Assembly (NCBI GenBank): GCA_037043455.1 | Contig: JAWPHD010003282.1 | Span: 1-64,000, forward strand | Direction of reading: 5' to 3' | Length of the DNA stretch: 64,000 nucleotides | Origin: Cyrtodaria siliqua | Taxonomy: Eukaryota > Mollusca > Bivalvia > Adapedonta > Hiatellidae | Part shown: one piece after another, positions 13,601 through 25,600 of the stretch | Position numbering within the stretch: the stretch's first letter is position 1 | Layout of the letters: each line of letters begins with the position of its first letter | The notes under the pieces: generated by a model | What the model saw: only the letters and a program-made list of their open reading frames with translations | The model's database searches: none | What the model was told of the DNA's origin: nothing | Position numbers and translations under genes: made by a program

Positions 13601-16600
13601 GCGATCACAGTATTGTCAACTTTTTTGGTTAAATCCACGTCTTTCAGGGTTGCATTGGTATTTGTAAAACGAAGGGCATCTGGAAACCAAATGATGCGTC
13701 TCTGAAATGAACAAAACAAGTAGTTAAAAAGGATGGATTGGTGGATGGATTGGTGGTACAAAATATATAAGCCATATGATATATGCATGGAATTTCACAT
13801 GAATCAACAGAGTGTCCTGTTATTTAACTTGGGCTGTCGTATAAGCGAAGTAGGTGGGTGAGGGGGGGGATACTATTATGATACAATTTTTCAGTGGGGT
13901 GTGTGGGGGGGGGGGGGGGGGGGGCTACTATTATGATACAAATTTTCAATATATTTCACCTCCTTCATCACCCCCCCCCCCCACCCCCCCCTCACCCCCG
14001 CCCCCAACTGTTTCCTTATAGAATTACTGTACGGCGATCTTTTACTGTTACACCGGTATTGACTTAACCTAAACATGACTGTACCGAGTATATTACTGTC
14101 ATCACTCTGCATCTATATGATACACATTTCTGTCAAACTTGACGATTACAAACCCGGTTGGTTGCGTATGAATTAAATAATAATAAAAGATAAACTAAAT
14201 AGTAAATTGAAGGGAACGAGATAAATAAAAGCGGTAATTGTATTGATGATGATAGGGCTTTAAGGTTAATGTCATAGACCATACTGGTGTCGAAGGTAAA
14301 AAAACTCACGTAATCAAATCCATAAGCGGTAAAAACAGTGTGTTTTTTAGGAACTTTTAATTTAATCAAATCCATTAGCGGTAAAAACATAGTGTGTTTT
14401 TTAGGAACTTTTAATTTTTGAAGACGGTAAGGTTTCTTAAAACAGGTTGGGGCTCTTCTAATAGAGGAAATACGGTATTAATATATAGGTAAATTGACAT
14501 CACGGAGAAATGTGAACGTTTTACCATCAACTTGTATGGGTTTTGTGTGATAAATAGAATCTCACAAAATCATCTATTAATTTTTAAACTCTTCAGTAAA
14601 CATTTAACATTATTTGATGCTCGACAAGCCGCGCATTGTATATTTTTGCCAACTCGTTTAATAAATCCGCACTCGATCATGGAAGATCAGCTATTATATC
14701 CGCCGAGAAATAAATATTTAATCATTATTCTCCAATCACTGCTAAAATCAACAAAATATTCTGAAGTATATATTTTTTTTAGGTCATACATAGATGAAAT
14801 ATTACATTTTTATATCGTGTCCGGCCTTCGCACGGTATAGGTTATTTAGAGCCGCCCCAGAGAGAGGAGAAGGATACATAGGAATCCGGGAACCGTGCCC
14901 TTCTCTTATTATCGAATAGATTCCTGTTCATCCTTAACGTGCTTGGAGGATAGACCGATACACGGGACCGCCCGGTTTACGTCCCCATCCGAAGGACGAG
15001 GTTAAGGGAAAGTGTGTTTCCCAGAACACATCGACGGAAAGGATGAGATATGAAATGCCTGTATATTATTCTCTATAATTATAGTATAACTGTGTAATTT
15101 ATATATTATTACTAATTGCTGATATTATTGCACCAATCATATATTTAAACCTATGGTAGAATAACGAAGACAAATAATACATCTAAACGAAGACAAATAA
15201 AACATCTAAATTTTATTTAATTATATGCAAGCAGTTTTAAAGTGAAACTGATACTGGACTAATAAACTGTGATACTAATGTTCGACAAAATCTTCAAGAT
15301 TGCCATATGTCCCTTTAAAGTGTCCTATTATTTGTAATTTGACTGGGGCGGTCTTTAATAATATCGCTGTAAAGTGACAACATCACAGAGAAACTTTCAT
15401 GTTGTATCAAGTGTATCCATTGTTTTATGTGATGGAATTTCACAAAACAAACAAAAATGTAAAGTATCCCAATGAGCTGGGACAATTATACTTATAGTTA
15501 ATAATATCGCTGTAAAGTGACAACATCACAGAGAAACTTTCATGTTGTATCAAGTGTATCCATTGTTTTATGTGATGGAATTTCACAAAACAAACAAAAA
15601 AGTAAAGTATCCCAATGAGCTGGGACAATTATACTTATAGTTAGGCACTCCTCTTTTATTTTTTAAAGTAGCTATCCCGCTAAATTAACTACAAAATATC
15701 ACTAGAAAACCGTTTATCGAAACTCTATCCATATAACAATGTATATGCGCTGATTAAAAGTATAGGTTTATTAATAGGTTCTTAGAATACCCGTGATTGA
15801 ATATCCGTAAAATGATGGTAACTCGTAATTCGACACTCCAGTTCTGGGGTTTGGTCCGGCTGGTTAAAGCCGTTTATACTGTGTATGTATGAGTTTGGTT
15901 TCTCCAAATATGTATAATGTAAGTTATATATATACTTTGTCATCAGTAGGTTTAGAAACAGTGTACATAATGTTTATAAAATTTGACTGTTGTTGGCGGG
16001 TTGGCTACTTTAATGAGAATAACAAAAAAATCTGTACAAATCGGGTTCTGCCACTTAAATAAATCTAATGTTTCTCAAGCTTATCAAGCTTATTAAAATC
16101 TTCATTTATAAAAACCACGTTAAAGAACCATAGAAATGTATTCCCGAATTTGGGGCGGCTCGAAATGCTAACATTTGCTAGTAAGATAGATCGAGTAGCT
16201 TAGGTACATTTTTTGAATTCGACTCTCTGGGATGGCTCGAAATATTGCCATATTATTAGCTTAATTAACCTATATCACAGGGTCAAATATATTAAAGTTT
16301 ATAGCTTTAGCTTACCCAGGGCTGGGCTAAGTCACAGAGCTGGAACTTGGAGATGCCACTTGACAGAAGGTGGCAGATGCCACTTGACAGAAGGTGGCAA
16401 CATCTGCAAAGATCCCTGAAAGAAAATCAATTGTTGCATTTATACATACATACCTACAGTAGATGTGTTAATCCTTTACAGTACTGCTGTAGCTATATGC
16501 AAACTTTGGGCAGTGGAGGGGGCGGGGGTGGTGCAAGGGCACCGATTTTGTGGGTGGGGAGGGTGAAGGGGAGGTGGCAACGGTGCATTTCTGCTCTGCG

Positions 16601-19600
16601 GTCATAGAGGGGGTTTGGGGACAATGCCATTTATTTTTGGGGAACAATGGAACATTGTCTGTTATTGGTAATATTTTTGGGGAACAAGGGAACATAATAA
16701 TCAGAAATAAATGGAAAAATATTTTTGGAGAACAAAGCAAAATATTTTTGGGGAACATTTGGTCATATTTTCAGTGAACATAGACCCCACTGAAAGGATA
16801 TCATCATAGAAATAATACATCAGTGCTATAATTTTAACGGAGACCCTAAACATGAACATGCACGAAATAAAACACATTTATGGGTCAGAACCGAGTGCTG
16901 TACATACCTTTCATCCTTTGTTTTTCCTTTATGTCTAATCACCAACGTTGTCGGTGTCCCTAATCGAGGCGAACGTGATAAGCGCCTGGAGCGGCAGAGT
17001 TTTACCGTAAACATGCTAAAGGAAAGGCAGAAAAAGTGTTTAAAGGTTGACTTACTGACATTTTATCCGGGGCAGGAAATAACTATATCCGGGAGTAGAA
17101 AATATTCATGTTTTACGTTTCTGTTATTGATTTTCAGTTTTGCTTATTTAGCTTTTAGCCGCCATTTTGAATAATGTGTGTTTTGAGTGAGAAAAAAGGG
17201 TGACCATCTTTCAAAACGGTCTCAAAAAATGGGTAGTCCTGACTTTGCCGAAATTTTCAGGAAAGGTAGTAGAGGTACTGATCTATCATTCCTGTTAATT
17301 TAAGCCAAATTAGTGACAACACATTTTTTGTGACCGTTTTGAGAAATCGGCAATTCTAGTTTCAAAAACCTCAAAATTTCTGATCTTCACTTTTGAACAG
17401 CGATTTAGGCCATGCAAAATATGCCAATAGTAGTCAAAACGAATGCTATGGGGATGTTTAACGTATAAACTTACTTTATTCATTGTCTGTGTTGTTTTTG
17501 CATTCAAAATTGGCTTAAGCTAACGTTTTTTAAAAGACAACTGCAATTTCCGCGTAACTGCACTTGAGTGCAAATTTGGACTACTTCGTGTTAAAGCACT
17601 TGAAACTCAAAAGTGAGATACGCGGTGTGTGTGCGTGAAAAGCTTCAGCTGCTGCTGCACTGCTATGCATTCCTCTTTGATTATGCGATGACCGGACATA
17701 TTGTGAACCCTATTATGAACGCCTACCTAAATCCTCATAGGACGGTAGCGTTTGTCTTAAATATTTTCTTGTCGTACCCTTAACGGTTTGTTCTCTTGTT
17801 GCTCTGCCTTCTTGAGTACTTGCTTTGTGGCTTTCTAGGCTTTTTTTTATTAAATATACATGATCATTTATGTGTTTGACTTATATTGCCTATTAACGCT
17901 GTCTTGTTTGTCAGAGAATATAACCTGGCGGGTATATCATTATGTACACACTCCCACTTTATTGGGATGACAATATGGTAAGAGTGAGGTTTGGTGCACC
18001 CTAGAACCAGGTTTAAACCGCAGTGGTATTTTTGCCACTGACCGTTCCCAGGCGGTAACGCTATTGTCGACCTGTTTGTGTCTGTGATGTCACATGCCTT
18101 GTCTCTTATTACCATTGTTATTGTTGTTTGTATTAGTGCGTGTTTTAATGACACACTGTGAAAGCTACATTTTCTGTTAGACTGTTATACCTACTTGTAA
18201 CTGACTGATGCTCGATTAAACATAACAACACAATCACTAACTATATATTTCCCTTGGAAGTTTACTTAAAGATGGTTCTGCTTTGGAAACAAGCGAATCA
18301 CATGCAATGTCATATCCATTGCTCTCTTACATGCACGATTGTGGACATCTAAGTACTTGTGTGGTCATGATACGTCGATAACCTAACTTACTACGCACGA
18401 AACTCATCTTTCAATTTATTTTACTTTATTACAGAATGCCCCCCTCTGCAAGAACCGCTGAATGCGAGAAGTTTAGGAAACAAAAGATCCATTGGTGCAC
18501 GGGTATGTTTCAGCTGCGTGGCGGGATATCCACGTGCATTAATATGCCTCCAGTGTGAGAATAACGGAACATGGAAAGGCGCCTCACCACAGTGTGGTAC
18601 GTAATTTTTTTGCGACCAGAAGAGCATATATGGGATACCGAATTGTACGTCGTCTTTCCGTCCGTCCGTACCCCCGTCCGTTGACTTTTGCATTGTGAAT
18701 ACATAGTATTACTTTTTCTTCAACAATCCATGTATAAGTTCGAAATCCAGCTAGATCGGATTAGTAACAGCAGAGTTATGGTTCGTGTTTGACTGAAAAT
18801 GCCATATTGTGCCTTGTGAACTATTTAGTAGCTTTGTTTTGTATCTTTACCGAACTTTGTCGGATTTTTGATAGTAATGAAAGCTCAGGCAAGGTCATAA
18901 AACCCGATTATTAACACCAGATTTATTAAAAAAATGCTATATTTTGCTTCGTTAGCACTCTAGCTCATTCATTGTTCATCTGATCTTGATTAATCTTTGG
19001 CAGGAAATAAAATGGCCGGATGAAAACTACATCAAGAAACAGCAAAGTTATGGCCTTGACTTATTTAAAATGGATGCTTCATTAGCACCGTCATCCAGCA
19101 TATGACCTTTACCAAACTCGGCCATATTGTTTATAGTAATGAAAACTCTGAATGGTTCGAAAACCAGCCAGATATGATTCATACTAGTAACACTAGAATT
19201 ATGACTCTTGATATTTAGCACCAGCGCTTATGCCATGGTCTGATGTCTGTCGGCCTTTAACTTTTTGTTGTCAACACTAGCACATTCATTTCTAAAACAA
19301 TGAAATATCAAACAAGTTCTGTATTTGGTACAGTTAACTTGTTAATGTGTTGTTTTCTTCTTCATGAAAGTAAACTACTGTTCAATATAACAATGCTATT
19401 GAGAGAAAACCTTTAATTGGTACTCTGTATACCTGAGCTAATCAATGGTTTCTATAGGGCCCTTTATCTCATTTATGTAGCATTTTAGCTGCAAATAAGT
19501 AATATTTCCAACGACCATTTGACATTGTGAAATAGGTCCTTGTAGCATGGTTGGTGCAATTTCCTTTGATGAATGCAAAACATTAAATCGTTTAATTCAG

Positions 19601-22600
19601 AATAACTAAATGGGCGGAGTTAAAATACCGTGCTCTAACTTCCAATAAATGGAAGTTAGAGTACGGCATTTATTCTGACAAGGTCACCAGGTACTATCGG
19701 GTTCAATGCAACATGAAACACATATACAGTGAAACTCATATACAGTAAACACTATTTTTTTAATAACTTTTTATCATTTTAATGGCATATTATGAGAACA
19801 ATCAATTCAAATATATATTTATTTTCAAGAAAGTCAACATAATTAGTCCACATTTGTCCAATATCGTTCTATCTTCTAATTTTAATGTCGTTGTTTTTTA
19901 AATTCTAATTTGGAAGATAATGCTCCACTATCGAGTGTTAAAATCGAATGTTAAATCAATTTCTTGTAATAATCAAAGAACAAATATAATCCAATAATCA
20001 AAGAACAACTATAATCCAATAATCAAAGAAAGATAATCAAAGAACAAACCTAAACCAATAATTCAAAGAACAAAGATAATCCGGAACGGGCAGAGTAATT
20101 AAATAAAGTAAATTTCCAATAAAAATAAAATTGAGAGATCGAGAGTAAATAAACATTGAGGGAGTAAATAAGTCGAAACATTTATTTCTGATATAATAAT
20201 AGAGAGTATGTGAGTCAATAATAGTCAAAACTTTATTTCTGATATAATAATAGAGAGTATGTGAGTCAATAATAGTCAAAACAGGTTTTAAAATAAAATA
20301 TGTAGAGAGAGAGAGAGAGAGAGAGAGAGAAACGGACGGAGAGAGACAGACCGAGAGAGTAAATAAACAAAGTCACCAAACACGCTACATTTTAATATAG
20401 AAAATATTATATACATGTATATAAATGAATAAATTGTAATAAATCGATAATAAATTAATAATAATAGTAATATAAAATACATGTAGAATTAAGATTCAAA
20501 GTATAATTGGGACGGAAACCTCAGAAAAAAGACTCGCAGAATGAACGGTTCTGACGAAAAAGAAAACAAAATGAAATCTATATTTAGAACACTTTTACTG
20601 ACCTCAGAAATGACACCGCAGTGACTGGAACACACATCAAATACAACAATTCAGTGGCGGATCCACGATTGGAGAGGGGGTTGGGGTTTTGCGGCGCAAC
20701 TATTACACAGTATAGGTATTTTAACAACTTTAGCGCAATTTTTAAGAAATAGTTAAAAAAACAATAATAGATTTTTCACATGCATTTTCACAATTTCTCG
20801 GGTTTTAGGATAGGGGAACGTGAGGCTGAATCTTCGCCTGAACTTAAGACTACAATGTAAATTAAAACACATTAGGCCTACCTTCAGCACAATAATGTTT
20901 GATATCCTTGTTGTAAAGTGTGACGTTAGCCAAGCCTCCTTTGTAGTTCTTGCAGTTTCTCCCCACAAAACGAATGAATTTCTTCTGTCCATCTTTACCA
21001 ATTTCAAACTGGCTACACTCTAAAGATCTATGCTCGTCATGACCCCTGAGGCCGAATAGTTTACACTCATAGTAGAACACCGTATGCTAAAGTTTCCGAA
21101 GTGTCGTCCCCCAAAGTTCCGGTTTCCCACAGGCGGTGGGGTTGGCCTTTTTTGTTTTGGAACCTAGTCCCTTGGTAACCAGCTCCTTCATGCGGCTATC
21201 AAAAAACTTTCGGAAGTGGGCAAAACGCGCGTCGCTCTCATCCAAAAGGTGCATGGAATAAATATCGCTCTCTCGTAGGTACCTAAATAGACCACAAGCC
21301 AGATAGTACAATGATTTTGGGGGGTACTCGGTACCGTTCTGCTTGCGTGTTTCCATCACAAACCTAGTTAAATAGAAATCCAGAGTTGTAGCGTCCATTT
21401 CTGTTATGTCTGGCACGGAACCGCGGCATTCTCGCAAAGCCGTAAACACGTTGTAGGCCCATTTAGTCTTTTTCTTCGTGTTTGCATTCTGTTGATTGTC
21501 TATCAATGTCTTGATTTAGCTGTCATTAATTGGCATAGCGAAACTAGTTTCTTCTTTTACAGTTTCTCCCATTTCCTGCTTTCGCGGAGCGCCGTTTTCT
21601 CCCATTTCCTGCTTTCGCGGAGCGCCGTTGTTTCCGTCAAACCATTCAGAGTCCATAATCGTCCCGAGATCAAAACTAATCTCTTCCAAAGGATCACTTA
21701 CGTATCCAGAATCATTTTTCAGAAATTTCCACATCGTTTTCTAATATTTCTAGGTAGGAAATTTTCATTTTATCGGCTACTTGAGACAATAAAATATCGT
21801 CATTTGCACACTCAGTCATCCATTCTGATCAAAATACTTCGAGGTAATGCCGCACCCGTCAAAAGATCAAGGACAATTGTCACGTGATCATGCGAAAAAG
21901 TTTGATTGACAGGTTCTAGCGACTCACTCTCGGCCGCCAAAAAAAAAGGTGTGCCATGCTACAAAAAAGATAGAGTCTGTCTCAGCTCGTTGGTTATTTA
22001 AACACCTCGATGGGCTACGCCCATCTCGGTGTTTAAATAAGCCAACTCGCTGAGACCAGACTCTATATATTACTTAAAGCTACAGTGTATCTATATCAAT
22101 CGATTTATTCTTTGTAGGCGTGTCTTCAGTTGTAACTTCATTTTCACCAGCTCAATTCGAAATTGGGTATTTAAGCGAGCAAATATAGCGCAGGAAATCA
22201 TTTACTGCATATACATCGACCAGTGCACATCGTGCCTATACACAGTAAATAGTAAATTTTACAGGAAAAAAAATGTTAGCCTCTTTTGGGGCTCGAACAC
22301 ACGACCATCTGATTTCAAGTCCGGTGCTCTATCCGCTGAACTATAACACTACTTGAGAAGATAATATACTAGCTACCATTTATTATGAGGCAAAATAAAA
22401 AATATATTTGAACGCAACTCAAGATGGATCAATAAATATGTAGTCCATATTGTCGCACCTATAAATTAACATTGCTTGGTGTAATACTGTATGTTATCAA
22501 TATGAAACTAATACTTCGCCTCAATACAACCATATCTGGACTTGTTAGTTAGCGTTTGGGTAGTTTGTGTTCGCACGCTTGTTATTACGTAATGCCTATT

Positions 22601-25600
22601 TAGTGTTAAAAATGCTGCAACTTACCAGCAGTAGATAAATAGCAGTAGTCTAGTGGTTCAGCGTACATCGTTTAAAACTTACAAGTGCAAGATGTGGTTC
22701 AAATCCCGTTCCAGGCAACTATTTTTTTATCATATGCCGTATATTTATCGATGTTACCTGTACGGAGCCTAAATAAAAATGTGAAATTTTACGTATCGAT
22801 TTCTGCTTATATACCGACTTTTGGGGTGTTCGTCGATTCGAAACTACTTCACACGTGACTTATTCATATCCATGACTTATTACCAGTTAAAATAGGGACT
22901 GTTCAGCTTTAAAGCTACAGAGTCCCAGTTTTAACCAGTAATAATGAGTCACGTGTGAAGTAGTTGCAAATCGACGAACACCGATGCGTAACATTTCAAC
23001 AAAGCTAAGATTTATGATACTGTCGTTTCTTTTCTTGCTTTACATCTCTCATTTGAAAATGGCGAAGTAATTAGTAAAATCTATGACAAGGGAGATGATT
23101 TTCAAATTGTTAATTATCCCCGCTTAATAGCGATGTTCCTCGAGCTACTTCTTATGGGGTCTATGTTTCTCAACTTATTCGTTTTTCTAAAGATTGTAGT
23201 CGTGGTGAGGACTTTAATATTGTCTGATATTTGTATTACTAAGAAGCTACTACTGCAGGGTTAGAGTTACCATAAATTATTTAAGTGCTATTCTCTGTAG
23301 GATCAAACAAAATATACAATGTCTCAGATTTTATTTGATTGGTCACTCCGTGCTTAACAGAAAAATGAAATAAAATAGAAAAATAGAAAATAGAAATAAA
23401 AGAATTAGTTACCACGGTGATCACATTTTCGACTTTATCCTCAAAATGGAGCTATTCAAACATGAAAACATATTTATGGCGATTTTCCAGCTTCTATTGA
23501 TGCAGGAATGTCCCATGAGGGATCTAACACAGCGGTTAGGGGCAAGTGATTTCATGTCAGAGACTTTAAACACTCGCCAACGGACCCCAACGCCCCCCCC
23601 CCCCCCCCGCCCCCGCCCGGTCCCCCCCCGCCCCCGCCCGGTCCCCCCCCCCACACCCACCCACACACACACCCATCACACACACACTTTAAACAAACAA
23701 TTTAAATAGTAATAACTCAGTAATTCAGTCAACAAAATTATAAAAAAGCCCATATGCGTCTCGAACTCACGACCACCTATGTTACTCGTTGTACAATTCT
23801 GATCGCTAGCCACTGCACCAGCGCGTCATATGAAGAGTGAGGACATTTTGTACAGATTTAATATGTTCAAAGAAGGCAAACATGCAGTCTTGTGTGCAGG
23901 TTTTGCTGATTCACCTATTATTTGCATTTCAAATGAAATCTTCCAAACTTCACCGCTCAATACTTTGAATCGTATTTTACTTTGATTTTTGTATTAGAAA
24001 TACATTAATTGCCAACAAACACAAGTGAAACACACAACAAAGTGTGAAACAGGAAGTTCAGTTTTCATATTATAAAATCCAAACCTGAAAATAAACAGTT
24101 TCAGTTTTCATATTATAAACCCATCCCTAGAAATAATAGTTTTACATCTGCAAGATGTGCAGCGAAAACAAAACAAAATAATTAAAACGGATTTGGTTTC
24201 AAAATGTATGGTCAAAATGTCCAAATATTGTTAAGCAAGCAATATATTCGTTATAAGAGATGGGTGCCACTTAATATATGTGTAATTTAACGAAACATGA
24301 ATTTCGTTTCCAGGCAAGTTTAAAAAACACATTTAAATTCATCCTGTCTTGGCGAAATAAACATATCGACCTGTATTGGCGTCATAAAACTCATTTTCCG
24401 TATTGTCGTCATAAAAATTACCTTGTATTGGTGTCATAAAACTCATACCCTGTATTGGCGTCATAAAACTTATCCCCTGTATTGGCGTAATAAACGTATT
24501 TTCCTGTATTGGCGTCATCCGCTGTAATTGGCATAATACACGTATCGTCCTGTATTTGCGTCATAAAACTCATTTCCCGTATTGTCGTCATAAAACTCAT
24601 CCCTTGTATTGGTGTTATAAACTCATCCCCTGTATTGGCGTCATAAAACTTATCCCCTGTATTGGCGTAATAAACGTATTTTCCTGTATTGGCGTCATCA
24701 AACTCATCGGCTGTATTGGCATAATACACGTATCGTCCTGTATTGGCGTCATAAAACTCATTTCCCGTAATGTCGTCATAAAATTTATCCCTTGTATTGG
24801 TGTCATAAAACTCATCCCCTGTATTGGCGTCATAAATCTTATCCCCTGTATTGGCGTTATAAACGTATCTTCCTGTATTGGCGTCATCAAACTCATCCGC
24901 TGTATTGGCATAATACACGTATCGTCCTGTATTGGCGTCATAAAACTCATCTACAGTATTGTCGTCATAAACCTCATTCACTGTATTGGCGTCATAAAAC
25001 TCATATCCTGTATTGGCGTAATAAACGTATCGTCCTGTATTGGCGTCATAACCTCATCCCCTGTATAGGCGTAATAAACATATCGTCATATATTGGCGTC
25101 ATAAAACTCATCCCCTGTATTGTCGTAATAAACGTATAGTCCTGTATTGGCGTCAATAACTCATCCCCTGAATTGGCGTAATAAACGTATCATCCTGCAT
25201 TGGTGTCATAAAACTCATCCCCAGTATTGTCGTAATAAACGTATAGTCCTGTATTGGCGTCAATAACTCATCCCCTGAATTGGCGTAATAAACGTATCGT
25301 CCTGCATTGGTGTCATAAAACTCATCTCCCGTATTGGCGTTAAACACGTTTCGTCCTGTATTGGCGTCATAAAACTCATCTCCCGTATTGGCGTCATAAA
25401 CGTATAGTCCTGTATTGGCGTCATTAAACTCATCCTCTTTATTGGCGTCATAAACGTATCGTCATGTATTGTCGTCATAAAACTCATCCCCTATATTAGT
25501 GTCATAAAACTCATCCCCTGTATTGGCGTCATAAAACTTATCCCCTAAATTGGCGTAATGAACGTATCTTACTGTATTGGCGTCCTCAAACTCATCCGCT

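Larger units (their letters stand above)
22073..22916. mobile_element. Element with two divergent tRNA-like heads, copy 1
   Basis: Bounded by CTTAAAGCTACAG (left) and the inverted CAGCTTTAAAG (right). A reversed copy is at 57823-58507; shared blocks include CAATATGAAACxAATA, GGTGTAATACT and GCGAGCAAATATA. A minus-strand tRNA-like unit is at 22285-22348 and a plus-strand unit at 22640-22730, each followed outward by a T run. No ORF is present. Likely a non-autonomous DNA element; whether the tRNA-like parts were captured or are essential is unknown. Confidence 0.6.

Noticed and set aside
22285..22348. Functional tRNA gene
   Set aside because: A and B boxes are present, but there is no acceptor-stem pairing or clear anticodon arm, and the unit is repeated within mobile elements.
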